A stretch of DNA of 64,000 bases from Hondaea fermentalgiana (lineage: Eukaryota > Sar > Bigyra > Thraustochytrida > Thraustochytriidae), in NCBI GenBank assembly GCA_014084085.1, contig NPFB01000027.1, positions 222,904 through 286,903 of the forward strand. Reading direction: 5' to 3'. Under the pieces are notes generated by a model. That model was not told the DNA's origin, made no database searches, and worked only from the letters and a program-made list of their open reading frames with translations. Made by a program: the position numbers and the translations under genes. Every line of letters begins with the position of its first letter. Position 1 is the first letter of the stretch. Positions 1 to 9,783 of the stretch are shown here, in pieces.

Positions 1-366
1 CGAGTTGCGCCCGTCGATCGTGGCTTGGATTGCGGTATGGATGATTGAGATTCGGGGATTGACGCGGCGCATTGATTGACAGCCCAGAAAGAAAGACTGA
101 CGGTGAGTGAGCACTTGGGAATTTTACTGCCGGCGCCACGAACAAGTTGGACTTGAAGATAGATCATCAACTTGAAGATGAAGGACGAGCAGCCGGCACG
201 AAAGCTGTAGCCTCCAGCGACGGAGGTCGAGTTTTCGGAGAAACGAGCAACGACGGCGAGCAGGCGGCGCAGGCTTGCTTTCTTCCTGGCACCGCTCATA
301 GCGAAGGGGTTTGTTTCTCTTTTGGGCGACCTTTTGGTCAGGTCAGAGCAAAGCAGGAGCGCCGTC
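1..366. other. Left-edge non-coding stretch
   Basis: No convincing gene. Short open frames here have no recognisable domain. It probably holds the 5' UTR and promoter of the phosphatase gene that starts at 367. The phosphatase frame stays open back to 322 but only through a TTG codon. Confidence 0.4.
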
Positions 367-939
367 ATGACGCTTGAACCGAAGAGGCGGGCAGCGACGG
401 CCGTGCTCGCGCTTGTGGATGCCAAGGTGGCAGTCGTTACAGGATGCTGCGAAGAGAGAGTCTTCCTGGGGTCCGTCGGCGCCGCCACGAACCGAGAAGA
501 ACTCGCGCGAGTAAAAATAACGCATGTCGTGGCCGTCGGGAATGGCTTGCCAACCCCTTTTGAAGATGATGGGATCAAATACTTGCGTATCGAGATTCGC
601 GATATCCCATCAGCAAACCTTGACGCACATTTTGAAGAAGTCATATCTTTCTTGGAAAACACGCTTGCATCGGACGCTAATCATCACGTGCTCGTTCATT
701 GTTTTCAAGGAAAGTCTCGATCTGTTTCGATTGTGGCGGCGTGGCTTATGCGCCGCGAGGGGCTCTCCTTCATGGAAGCGATGGATCGTATCCGCCTAAC
801 GCGTCCCCAGGCAGCACCAAATTTGGGCTTCGCCGCTCAGCTTCGCAAATTCGACCGTCTTGAACGTTCTCGAAGAGAGGCAAAATCCACAACGAGCTCA
901 CCAATGCTGTCAGGCAAAGAAAACGTCCAAGACTTGTGA
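367..939 (+). CDS. Dual-specificity protein phosphatase (DUSP family)
   Basis: A 190-residue protein that is almost entirely one DSP catalytic domain. The signature loop HCFQGKSRS (residues 111-119) fits HCx5R[ST]; Cys112 is the predicted nucleophile and Arg118 the phosphate-binding residue. An acidic stretch before it (RDIPSANLD, about 78-86) is where the family places its general-acid Asp. After the loop comes AAWLMRREG and a helix ending in RPQAAPNLGF, the usual DSP alpha5/alpha6 region (…RP…N.GF..QL). Family role: dephosphorylating phospho-Tyr/Ser/Thr, often on MAP kinases; the actual substrate cannot be read from sequence. There is no targeting sequence or extra domain. The ATG at 367 was chosen because the longer frame begins with TTG. 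The gene runs tail-to-tail with the coiled-coil gene ending at 1183. Confidence 0.88.
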   Translation: MTLEPKRRAATAVLALVDAKVAVVTGCCEERVFLGSVGAATNREELARVKITHVVAVGNGLPTPFEDDGIKYLRIEIRDIPSANLDAHFEEVISFLENTLASDANHHVLVHCFQGKSRSVSIVAAWLMRREGLSFMEAMDRIRLTRPQAAPNLGFAAQLRKFDRLERSRREAKSTTSSPMLSGKENVQDL

Positions 940-1182
940 AGGGCTGCTTCAGTTCGATGGCCTTGTGCAAACGGGGACACGGATGTTCGCCTCGCAATTC
1001 AACTTTTAAAAAGCAAGCCGACAAAAGAGGAAACGTTTCGGTCGACGGCAACGCAGAGCAGCAGCGAACGAGACTTGACTCACAGGGGAAACTTTAAAAA
1101 GTAAAAGGCAAGTGATGTGTCGCGATGACACGCGTTAGAGGATTTCTGATCAAGACTTTTGGTTTTATTTTGCACAAAATCA

Positions 1183-3801
1183 TCACGGCTCATCGACGAG
1201 AGGACCAACATCGCGTGGACGTACGATTGGGCCAGCAAGGAAGTCATCGTCGAGGGGCCCACGACGGGCTTCCACATCTGCATTGTCATCGTCATGGTGT
1301 TGATGCCCATCATCGTCAATGTCAACGTCTACAATGTGGTGAGAGCGCATGTTAAAGTACAAGTCCCGATAGCGCTCGAGATCTTTGAGGCGTTGCTGCA
1401 AACGCTCCCGAGCAGCAAGGAGCGCGCTCACCTCACGCTGTGAGGCATGATACTTTGCGCGAAGGTCCTTGATGCGGTCTTTACACTTGGAGAGAGCTTC
1501 ATGGTAGGCGGCATGTTTTTTCTCGAGCTTGTCAAGCGCGCGTCGGCCCTTTTGCGACTGTGCGACAAGAGTTTCGGCGAGGCGTTGCTTGACATCGTTC
1601 TCCTTGTCTCGCGCGACGTGGGTCTCGTCCTCTGCGCGCTGCGAGGACTCGGCTAGCGCCGCGCGGAGCCGGGCCTGCTTTTCGAGCTCGATGCGAAGTT
1701 CTTGGTCGAGAGCCGATAAGCGGCTTTCTGCGCGTTGCGTTCGCTCTTTGGCTTCGCGCGCGTTTTCAAGTGCAGTGCGATGCTTGTCCTGAAGATCGCG
1801 ATATTCATCTTCGAGTTCGTTGGCTCGCGTTTCAACTTGCTCGAGCTTGACAGCAAGGACTTTGACGCGTTCATGCAAGGCTTCCTTCTCCTTGACAGCA
1901 CGCCGCGCCTCACTTGCTTGCAGATCGCGCTGCTCACTTAGTCGGTCCCTCGCCTCGGCAAACTCTCGCGCCTGTGACTCGACACGCGCCCGCAGCTCAA
2001 CAATTTCTTCGTCGAGGTCCCGGCGCGCGCGCTTTTCGTCTTCAAGCGTCGCGAGAGCCCGATCTCGCGCGCGTTCAATCTCTGCAAGAGCGGAGGAGTG
2101 CTGACCCTCCCGTAATTTGTCCTGGTCTGAGTGGCGCGCTGCCACGCGTGTGAGCTGCGCCTCGAGACTCTCCACCTGAGCTCGCAACTCGTGGCGTTCA
2201 CGTTCGGCCTTTGTGGAAGCCTCGGAAAGTGCGCGAGATCCTCGGGCGCGCTCCTCATCGAGAGCTTTGCCAGCGCCTGCTAGCTTGGACTCCAGCTTGG
2301 AGTTTTCGGCCTGCTGCTCGACACGAGCAGCATTGGCCTTTTCGAGCGCGTCTTCAAGTCGCCTTCGTTCGCCCTCATGGTGCTCTTGCTGTCGTCGAAA
2401 TCTGGTGTTCTCAAGTCGGAGCTCTTTTACCTCGGTCCCGAGCTCGAGACGGGCACGATCTTCCGCAGTAGCGAGCTGGTCGGCGCTGATTCGAGCACTC
2501 TCAAGGTCAGCTCGTGTCACGACGAGCTGCTCGCGGAGACCATCGCGTTCCGCACGAATTTGCGCTACATCCAGGGCGCGAAGACGCACTTGCTCCTGCT
2601 TACTCGTTTCCTCCGCCTCGCGCCGAAGACGCGATAATTGAGCCCCGAGTTCTTCGGTGGCAGCGCGATGTTCAGCCCGGAGAACCTCGCGCTCCTCCTT
2701 TTGGTTCAAGGTATACTGCTCAAACTCAGTTTTAAGCAGCTCATGTGCGTTGTGCTCCTTGGCGAGCGAAGCGCGGAGCTTCTCGATCTCCCGATCACGG
2801 GAGTAAACTTGGGCGCGGTGCGCACCCTCGAGCTCGCGCTGTACCTTTTGTCGGATAATGTTCACGTCTCTCGGCAAGGAGAGCTGTATCTGCAGCTCGG
2901 CAAACTCTTCTGCCTTGACCTCGAGCTGGCGTGCGAGACCCTGTACGATTTCATCTTGTCGATGCTCGATACGCCTTCGTGTTTCCGCCTCTGCATTTGC
3001 CATTTTGCGAGCGTCTCGATAGCGTTCAAGCAGCTTCAGATGCTGGTCCTTGAGACGGTCGTAGGCTTCATGTAGCTCGGCGTTTGAATCTTCGACTTTT
3101 TGTGAACGAGCGACGACCTTGGCTAAGTCCTTGGAAAGCGCTCCGAACTGACTGAGCAGATCGTCATAGGATCCACTTCCGTCTCCGGCGGCTCGGCCCT
3201 CTGCCGCGCGTCGCTGTTGTTCTTTGAGCATTTGCATAAAGCGCTCCTGGTACACGCGATGGTTGTTTGTGCGGCCATCGGACCTCCCCGTGTGCGGGCC
3301 GCCACCCGTGGTGCCGGTCGCCGCACTGCTGCGTGGGGCACCGGTCATAAAGCTGGAGCTCGAGCTCGAGAATCCTGACTCGGTGAAAATTTGGCCTCGG
3401 CTTCGATTTGAGCTGGATGAGCTAAAGTATTCGTCCCCTACCGCAGCAGAAGCGTTGGCACTGGTGCCTGTCGCTGTAGCCGGATTTCGTGAGCCTCCGT
3501 GCTCATCAACGCTCACGTCAAAGTGCACGGAATGGTCACCACCTGCAGTCCCTGAAACATTCCTCGCGTCGTCTACGGCGCTGTCTTGCTTGCCGAGATC
3601 ATCATCTCGATCTTGATCCTGGTGCTGGTCCTGGTGCTTGTCCTGGTGCTGGTCCTCGTCGTCCACCTCGTCGTCGGGCTCGAGGCCTCGGTGTCGGTTC
3701 TCTTCGGCGCCACCGTCGTCGAAGTGTTGATCGATTTCCGCGAGACCAGAACGAGCACCGGTGTCTCCTCCACCCGCGTCACCTTCGCGGTCGTCCATCA
3801 T
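1183..3801 (-). CDS. Long coiled-coil protein, CEP83-like (putative centriolar distal appendage protein)
   Basis: 872 residues from the ATG at 3801. The open frame extends to 4038, but its first 79 codons are low complexity, run through a CA/TG repeat and lack a good ATG context, so they are treated as 5' UTR. Residues 1-200 are acidic and Gln/Ser-rich, including a Gln/Asp/His repeat from tandem DNA at about 3615-3660. From about residue 200 to 800 it is nearly continuous coiled coil rich in Glu, Arg, Ala and Leu. The segment LPRDVNIIRQKVQRELE, followed by EKLRASLAKEHNAHELLKTE, resembles from memory the conserved part of CEP83/CCDC41 that docks distal appendages and basal bodies. The C-terminus is Asp/His-rich. 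Long coiled coils attract false matches, so this could be another centrosomal or cytoskeletal protein. It is divergent from a TTLL gene, which suits a flagellar role. Confidence 0.5.
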   Translation of the reverse strand: MMDDREGDAGGGDTGARSGLAEIDQHFDDGGAEENRHRGLEPDDEVDDEDQHQDKHQDQHQDQDRDDDLGKQDSAVDDARNVSGTAGGDHSVHFDVSVDEHGGSRNPATATGTSANASAAVGDEYFSSSSSNRSRGQIFTESGFSSSSSSFMTGAPRSSAATGTTGGGPHTGRSDGRTNNHRVYQERFMQMLKEQQRRAAEGRAAGDGSGSYDDLLSQFGALSKDLAKVVARSQKVEDSNAELHEAYDRLKDQHLKLLERYRDARKMANAEAETRRRIEHRQDEIVQGLARQLEVKAEEFAELQIQLSLPRDVNIIRQKVQRELEGAHRAQVYSRDREIEKLRASLAKEHNAHELLKTEFEQYTLNQKEEREVLRAEHRAATEELGAQLSRLRREAEETSKQEQVRLRALDVAQIRAERDGLREQLVVTRADLESARISADQLATAEDRARLELGTEVKELRLENTRFRRQQEHHEGERRRLEDALEKANAARVEQQAENSKLESKLAGAGKALDEERARGSRALSEASTKAERERHELRAQVESLEAQLTRVAARHSDQDKLREGQHSSALAEIERARDRALATLEDEKRARRDLDEEIVELRARVESQAREFAEARDRLSEQRDLQASEARRAVKEKEALHERVKVLAVKLEQVETRANELEDEYRDLQDKHRTALENAREAKERTQRAESRLSALDQELRIELEKQARLRAALAESSQRAEDETHVARDKENDVKQRLAETLVAQSQKGRRALDKLEKKHAAYHEALSKCKDRIKDLRAKYHASQREVSALLAARERLQQRLKDLERYRDLYFNMRSHHIVDVDIDDDGHQHHDDDNADVEARRGPLDDDFLAGPIVRPRDVGPLVDEP

Positions 3802-4155
3802 GCGCGTGCGCGCGCACACACACAAACACACCCGCGCGTGGACGTGGGATCCCTTTCTCGCGCCTTGATCTGGTCCAAAGCCGCGATTCGAGTCTGCCTG
3901 TTTTTTTGCTTGCCTAGGTCGGTCGCCACGCCCGTTACGTGCCAAGGGTCCTCGCGCGTACCAGGTGTGCACCAGCTGCGTACCCACGTGTGAATGGTGC
4001 ACAAGGTGGAAAAAGGGCTTGCATGAATGCGGCGGCATTTCGACGGCGCAATGCTTGAAGTTTGGATGGGCGCCGACCGCAAAGTCTGGCGACAGCAGGG
4101 GCCGCAGCAGGCCCCCTTGGGATGCATACCCTAGCGTAGAGAGTCTGCGTACAAG
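3802..4155. other. Shared divergent promoter region (CEP83-like / TTLL12-like)
   Basis: 354 bases between two divergently transcribed genes. A purine/pyrimidine-alternating CA/TG tract (about 3807-3840) lies directly upstream of the minus-strand ATG. No TATA box or recognisable factor site was seen. Confidence 0.45.
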
Positions 4156-5805
4156 ATGGAGGTCGCCGCGGCAACAGAAGAAGGTCTGACGCTCGCAGAA
4201 TTTCTCTCGCGAGTGCCCGAGTGCGCCCGAGCAATTCGTGCACTCGGGCTCCTTCGAGCCGCAGAAGCGGCGTTACAAGAGCACGAGGCTACCTTGGACG
4301 AATACGTTGCGCGAAGTGCGGAGCGTGCTTTAGCTCTGAAAAGACAAGACAAGCAGCAGCAGCAGCAGCAGCTGCAGCCTTCGCACGCACCACTCGAGAG
4401 CACGAGCTGCCTTGCCAGCGTGTCACTTTTGAACCAAGCGAAAGGAAACGTCCAGCACGGAGTTTATCGAGACAGCGCGCATGACGACGACGACTTTGAG
4501 GACATTAGCACTTTTCTCGATGGTCTTGACGACCCCGAAGAATCGCAAAATACTAGCGAAAGAACAGATGTTAGACTTACGAGGGGGGAAATGCTCGTGC
4601 AGGGCGCGGTGCTGGCTGACTCAGTCGTCGCAGAGACGCGAGGTGGCCAACGAGAGGCAGTTATAGATGCAGATGTGGTGCTCAGCAGTGAGAAGCGAGA
4701 CTGGTTCGAACGCTGCTTCCAAAATCCTCGCTTTCGCTTCGTGGATGAATTTGCGAAGACGCGAAAGGACGTGCCTGTTGTGCTGTGGGATTCGCGACAC
4801 CGGTTTACGCCGCTTGACCGCGATCCATATGGGAGATTGCTTTTTGGACACTCCTTTGGACAGTGCGAGAACTGGCTCACGTGCAAAGACGCCCTTTTAA
4901 CCATGGTCCAACTCGTGCACGGGCGTGTGCCGTGGTTTCCAGACTCATTCCGCATAAGCAAGGACGGAGGTGAGACTGGGAGTCTTCGAAATCAGTTTCT
5001 CGCATTTCTGGGAACCTGGCTGCAGGAGAAGAATACTCCGTGGATCATTAAGCCAGCTTCTGAGGCACGCAGCAAAGGCATCGTAGCATCGAAACGTCTG
5101 CCTGTGCTGCTGAAAGCCATTTATGAGCATGTCCAAGCGGGAGGCGTATGCGTTGCGTGCCGTTACATAGAGCGCCCTTTGCTTTTGTCTGGCCACAAAT
5201 TCGACCTACGTTTCGTTGTGGCGTTGCGAAATGCTTGGCCAATCGAGTTGTTTGTCTACGACTATTTTGTCGTCAGAAGGGCTGCGACCCCATTTGCTCC
5301 TGATGATTTTGAGGATCAACTTCAGCACCTCACAGTCGTGCAATACCTTTTCCGCGACCCCAAGCTAGCGGGTCCACTTCCGAGGCCAACGCAAGACTTT
5401 CCTACGACAGGCGCTGCGATCGCTTGGTTTGAAGAGCATACGGAGTTGAAATTCGACCCAATTATCAGGGCGTGCTTTGACGTCATTCGCGGATTTTTTC
5501 AGTCAGTATGCTATGGCCACATTGGTGACGCGGGCGAGCGGATTGGTCTCGTGCCAGACGACCGCGTCAGGGCAATTTATGGCCTCGACATTTTGCTCAA
5601 AGATCAAGGCAATGGGCACGTTCAGCCTGTCTTGCTCGAGTGCAATTACAAGCCCGATAATAGGCGCTTGTTCCAGCAGCGACCGCGATTCCTCGACCAG
5701 GTCTTTGACGTTCTCTACCCTGGACCTCAAGGTGCAAACGTTGAATCTTGCGAGCACCGGCCTTCCGTTCTCCCAAGCGAGCATGGCGAATTCATACGCC
5801 TCTAG
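4156..5805 (+). CDS. Tubulin-tyrosine ligase-like protein, TTLL12-like
   Basis: 549 residues starting at an ATG. Residues 1-180 are poorly conserved and include a short Gln run (DNA 4351-4372). The TTL domain spans about 180-535: VPWFPDSFRI, then WIIKPASEARSKGI (about 295-308), where Lys of the IKP element is the expected ATP-binding lysine. Next come CRYIERPLLL, FDLRFVVALR, ELFVYDYFVVRR, and LLECNYKPDNRR (about 493-504), which supplies the Glu-x-Asn metal-binding pair. The order and wording match TTLL12 better than the glutamylases: VYDYFVVRR, YGLDILLKD and the LExNxxPD ending are TTLL12-like. Animal TTLL12 has an N-terminal SET-like domain that I cannot see here. Family roles include tubulin detyrosination/tyrosination control and other microtubule effects; TTLL12 catalysis itself is debated. 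Head-to-head with the CEP83-like gene. Confidence 0.8.
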   Translation: MEVAAATEEGLTLAEFLSRVPECARAIRALGLLRAAEAALQEHEATLDEYVARSAERALALKRQDKQQQQQQLQPSHAPLESTSCLASVSLLNQAKGNVQHGVYRDSAHDDDDFEDISTFLDGLDDPEESQNTSERTDVRLTRGEMLVQGAVLADSVVAETRGGQREAVIDADVVLSSEKRDWFERCFQNPRFRFVDEFAKTRKDVPVVLWDSRHRFTPLDRDPYGRLLFGHSFGQCENWLTCKDALLTMVQLVHGRVPWFPDSFRISKDGGETGSLRNQFLAFLGTWLQEKNTPWIIKPASEARSKGIVASKRLPVLLKAIYEHVQAGGVCVACRYIERPLLLSGHKFDLRFVVALRNAWPIELFVYDYFVVRRAATPFAPDDFEDQLQHLTVVQYLFRDPKLAGPLPRPTQDFPTTGAAIAWFEEHTELKFDPIIRACFDVIRGFFQSVCYGHIGDAGERIGLVPDDRVRAIYGLDILLKDQGNGHVQPVLLECNYKPDNRRLFQQRPRFLDQVFDVLYPGPQGANVESCEHRPSVLPSEHGEFIRL

Positions 5806-6453
5806 GCAACATCTCTTTTTTGTAAGAATTGAAGTGAACTGACAATTTCAGACGGCTTTGCTCGGCAGCAGCTGACATTTTCTTCTAACTTTAGTTAATG
5901 CCCTCGAAGTGGCGTGGGCCAACGAGCTCCACTATTCTCCGCGAGCACAAGCACCAGCATAAGCCGTCCGTGACATTCCCATTACTTCTTGTTGTTGTTT
6001 TGACAAGCACGAACGTTTATTGTGCGAAGCTGAAAGCAACCCAAGACTTGCGTCTTCTCAGGCTGCTTGTCGCTGCTCATGACGTTGAAGGGGCAGTCAG
6101 GTTCACCGTGAGGGCCACTTTTTAGGCTGGCACAGAGAGAAGGGGTGTATAGAGAGGCGTGGTGGAGTGACTGCAGTGCAACGCTTTTTCCATCCAGCTT
6201 CGCAGCCATAGCCAAAAACAATCCGACAAGACAAAGGGCGACCGTGAGCGGCGGCGGCGGCGCGCGGCGTGGCGGTCGGCGGCAGTCGGCGGCAGTCGGT
6301 AGCAGTCGGCGGCACTCAGTCTGCGGAAGCGGCAGCTGTCCGTCTTCTCTGCTGCGGCTTCGATCTGGCGCGAGTCTGCTGCAGTAGTTACAGAGCACGG
6401 TGCGGCACCAGCCGCAGCAGACAAGCGCTGCTGCGCCGAGCAAGCGAGGCAAG
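5806..6453. other. Intergenic region with short GGCGGCAGTC-type tandem repeat
   Basis: 648 bases with no supported gene. It contains the 3' UTR of the TTLL gene, then the 5' region of the transportin gene. Positions 6271-6320 hold an imperfect roughly 10-base tandem repeat (GGCGGCAGTC-like units) just upstream of the ATG. Confidence 0.5.
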
Positions 6454-9400
6454 ATGAGCACGCTGGAGGAGCTCGGGGCGAGGTTCGCCAGCGCATGCGA
6501 GGCCGTGCTTGATGGAAAGAACCCAGAGCGACAACGCGAGGCGAATAAATGGATGATGGAGTTCCAGAAGCAAGCAGAAGCCTGGTCTGTGGTGGACAAG
6601 GTGCTCGAGCAGCCGAACGAACGCGTGAGCGTGGAGATGCAGTTTTTGGCCGCCAAGACCTTTCACACCAAAATTCGCTACGACTTCATGGAACAGGTTC
6701 CCGCGTCTGCGCGTCCAGAACTTCGCGAGAAGCTGCTGCAACACCTGGAACGACATTTTGGCGACCGCAAACGCAAGCAGGTGGTCACCACCCAGCTCTC
6801 CCTCGCAGTGGCAGCGCTCGCGGTCCAAATGCGAGAGTGGGAGTCCCCCATCAAGGACCTGGCGTCGCGCTTTGGCAGCGGCGGCGCTTCAGAGTCCGCC
6901 CTATGCCTGATTGAGATTCTGCAGATTATACCAGAAGATATGACCTCGCCGCTCTTTGCAATCAGTGAAGAGCGCCGAAGTCAGCTGAGCATGGAAATGT
7001 TTGACTGCAGCGCAGACGTGCTCCGTTTCCTCACTGTTTGTGCCGAATCGAGCGGAGCAGACGCCTTTGTGCAAATGAAGATCCTTAATTGTCTGCGCGA
7101 GTGGATCAAGTGCGTCGAGTTTGACGGCTTTGTCTTTGCAGAGAGCCCTCTGTTGGCGCAGGTCTTCACCATCGTCGAGGAATGCTCGGAGCTGGTCGAC
7201 AGCGCCGTGGACGTTATTATCGAAACTGTGCATACATACTCGAGGTTGGAACGACCCGAGCACAAGGTAGTCATGGGCGTTGTGGCTCCAAAAGTTTTTG
7301 CCCTGATGCAACTCTACGCGCGGGCTGCCAGCGAAGATGACGATGAAATCTGCACGGGCCTAGCTAAAATATTTGCGCACACCGCGCGCTCGTACGTCCG
7401 TCAACTGCTGCGGCACACTGATCCCGGCACCAGCGACGATGAGCTCACACGAATTCTTCAGCTTGCGCTGGCGGGTCCGCAACACACCTCATCCGAGGTT
7501 GCGATGGTGACGTGGCATGCGTGGCTGAAAATTCTCGAGGAGATGTGGCACCCGCCACCTCTGTCTCGACAAGAACATGGGAAGAGCATCTTCGCAGAGC
7601 GCCGGGCCTTCCTTACTCCTTTTCTTGAAGATCTCTTGCGGTGCGGCTTTCGCCATTTGCGGGTCCCGGACGATTTGAATGATGCGCAGCAAGTCTGTCT
7701 TGCCGACCTCGATGAGGAAGTCGCAAACTATCGCAGCGACATCGAGTCGATTGTGGAGAAAGTATCGTCGCAGCTTTCAGCAGCCTCGGTGCTGACGTTA
7801 CTCAAACCGCAGCTCGAGGCCGCTGCCCAAGCCCTCGTGGGGATGCAACAGCGACAGATGCCGATTGGGCACGCTTCAGCTTGGTCACAAGTGGAGGCTT
7901 TACTGGATGCGACCATTCCCATTGCCCCTACGGTGTCTCGTGCGAATTCGGACTCGACACCCTCGGTGGCGATCGACTTTATCATTCAGGTATGCCTTCG
8001 CCTACCCGACGCCTCGATGCTACTTCGCGAGACCATTTGCTGCGTCTTTGGTGAGTACGCAGATTTCCTGCACTTTAATCCGCAAAAGCTCGAGCCAGTC
8101 ATCAAGTATGAGCTCGACACAATCGTCGCTGCGCCCAAGCTCGGATTGGTCGTGTGCAGGGCGATGGAGAAGTTGGCCGTCGCGTGCCGCGGGGAGCTCC
8201 TCGTTGCTGTCCCGCGTATCTTTGAAGTTGCCATCTCCCCGAACAGCGGACTCTCTGACGAAGACCGTGTTAATCTGCTTGTCACCATTGCTCTTGCGGT
8301 GCAGTTTCGCTCGTATGATGAGTGCCTCGAGGCGGTGCGGCATGTGACACGACACGCTGTCGACACCCTGCAGCAGGCTGCTCGGACACTTGAAGCAGGT
8401 CAGGATGTGGGAGCTCAGATGCCCGCGATTGTTTTTTCGATCCGCACGATCGATATGTTTATCCGCTATGGATGGGTTCCTCCACGGACAGCGCAGAATG
8501 AACAACAGAATAACAACTCTTGGCAGTCGACGCCAGCCCCGCCAAGTTTGGTCGTCTTTCAGGAGGTGTGGCCAGCCCTCTGCGTTGTGGCCGAAGGTCT
8601 TTGCACGACCCCTGCGGTGGAGAATCTTGCTGCGTTGTTCAAGGTGGCGCTGCGCTCTTTCAAGTCACACTTTAAACCTTACTTCGCACCACTCATGAAT
8701 TTGATGGTGTCTTGCTTTCGCAAGTCCAAGATGAGCCCCTTTTTGTATGCGACAGGGATTGCGATTGAGATCTTCGGCGAAGAAGAGCCTGCGCATGCGC
8801 AAGACTATGCAGCCGTGTTGGGCGCGCTCTCCGAAATTGTCTTTGAGGTACTCAGTGGCCCTGACGCGATGGAGGGCCACCCAGATCTTGTGGAGGATTA
8901 CTTTAATGCGATCGATCGCGGACTCCGCGTTATGCCGATCGAAGTTATTCAAGCACCCTTTTTCCCCGCTGCGTTTCACTGTAGCGCCGCAGGCGCTGCG
9001 TTGAGCCATCGTCGTGCGGGCGAGTCGCTACTATACTTTATTGAGAGCGTGTTAGAGACAGGTATTCAAAGGGATGGCCAAATGGCCGTCTATGACCAGA
9101 CGATCCCTGTCATTCGCCAATGCTTTTCCGACAACGGACAACTCCTCGTGAACAATGTTGTGGCAGGCATTGCGGGCGGGCTCTCGGCTTCAAGAATTGG
9201 GTCTTCTTCTGGAGGATCCTTGTCCATGATGCTTTTCACGGTGAGCAGATTTCTGCGCAACTTGCCGGGCGCCGACCCATGTGCGTTTTCCAACAGCGTC
9301 CGTCATGCCCTGCGGGCGAATTGTCCGCACGTTTCAAATGACCTCGCGGATGACTTTGTCCGCAAAATTTGCGACATCAAGAATAATCCGTCTACATTTC

Positions 9401-9465
9401 GCGATGCCATTTACGACTTTTCACAGGCTGCGCGGCTCCGTCTGCGACGCACCGTCGACAATTAA
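6454..9465 (+). CDS. Transportin-3 / Mtr10-like importin-beta family nuclear import receptor
   Basis: 1003 residues from the ATG at 6454; human TNPO3 is 923. The whole protein is alpha-helical HEAT-type repeat. The N-terminus is importin-N-like (ERQREANKWMMEFQKQAEAW, about 24-43), followed by VTTQLSLAVAALAVQM and LIEILQIIPED, which line up in order with TNPO3. Later landmarks are VVFQEVWPAL (about 692), FLYATGIAIEIFGEEE (about 760) and GHPDLVEDYFNAIDRGL, matching TNPO3's HPDTVDDLFRLATR. The family carries SR-rich splicing factors and, in yeast Mtr10, tRNA-related and mRNA-binding cargoes through the nuclear pore in a Ran-GTP-dependent way. The upstream 18 codons in frame were excluded because the ATG at 6454 opens the conserved N-terminus. 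No introns are needed. Tail-to-tail with the TFIIIC-like gene. Confidence 0.85.
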   Translation: MSTLEELGARFASACEAVLDGKNPERQREANKWMMEFQKQAEAWSVVDKVLEQPNERVSVEMQFLAAKTFHTKIRYDFMEQVPASARPELREKLLQHLERHFGDRKRKQVVTTQLSLAVAALAVQMREWESPIKDLASRFGSGGASESALCLIEILQIIPEDMTSPLFAISEERRSQLSMEMFDCSADVLRFLTVCAESSGADAFVQMKILNCLREWIKCVEFDGFVFAESPLLAQVFTIVEECSELVDSAVDVIIETVHTYSRLERPEHKVVMGVVAPKVFALMQLYARAASEDDDEICTGLAKIFAHTARSYVRQLLRHTDPGTSDDELTRILQLALAGPQHTSSEVAMVTWHAWLKILEEMWHPPPLSRQEHGKSIFAERRAFLTPFLEDLLRCGFRHLRVPDDLNDAQQVCLADLDEEVANYRSDIESIVEKVSSQLSAASVLTLLKPQLEAAAQALVGMQQRQMPIGHASAWSQVEALLDATIPIAPTVSRANSDSTPSVAIDFIIQVCLRLPDASMLLRETICCVFGEYADFLHFNPQKLEPVIKYELDTIVAAPKLGLVVCRAMEKLAVACRGELLVAVPRIFEVAISPNSGLSDEDRVNLLVTIALAVQFRSYDECLEAVRHVTRHAVDTLQQAARTLEAGQDVGAQMPAIVFSIRTIDMFIRYGWVPPRTAQNEQQNNNSWQSTPAPPSLVVFQEVWPALCVVAEGLCTTPAVENLAALFKVALRSFKSHFKPYFAPLMNLMVSCFRKSKMSPFLYATGIAIEIFGEEEPAHAQDYAAVLGALSEIVFEVLSGPDAMEGHPDLVEDYFNAIDRGLRVMPIEVIQAPFFPAAFHCSAAGAALSHRRAGESLLYFIESVLETGIQRDGQMAVYDQTIPVIRQCFSDNGQLLVNNVVAGIAGGLSASRIGSSSGGSLSMMLFTVSRFLRNLPGADPCAFSNSVRHALRANCPHVSNDLADDFVRKICDIKNNPSTFRDAIYDFSQAARLRLRRTVDN

Positions 9466-9783
9466 GAATGAACAAGTCTAGGTGATGTTTTTCTTCTTTC
9501 GATTCTGGTAGCTGACAGACAAGCAAGCACATTGAAATACGTGACTCGTTTGGACATCTACCGTCTCCGTCATCGCTGATGTCCTCGTCCCTGTTTTTTC
9601 TTTCAAAATGTAAAGGCAATGGCCATCCCCCTTTTAAACAGAAAGTAGAATCAAAAGAGTAATTGATGGTGATCGGAGCTTCTGTATGCTCTTCGAGTCG
9701 GTATGGTTGATGGGACGGTGGTTAAGGTTAAGGTAGTGGGCATAGATCGGACGAAGCCTGGGCCAAGGGGAGTCTAGCTAGTT
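9466..9783. other. Convergent 3' region
   Basis: 318 bases between two tail-to-tail stop codons. No gene or repeat seen; it presumably carries both 3' UTRs. Confidence 0.5.

Noticed and set aside
3802..4038. 79-codon N-terminal extension of the CEP83-like protein
   Set aside because: Encoded by a CA/TG repeat and low-complexity DNA; a tandem Met-Met start at 3801 precedes the acidic N-terminus expected for a real start.
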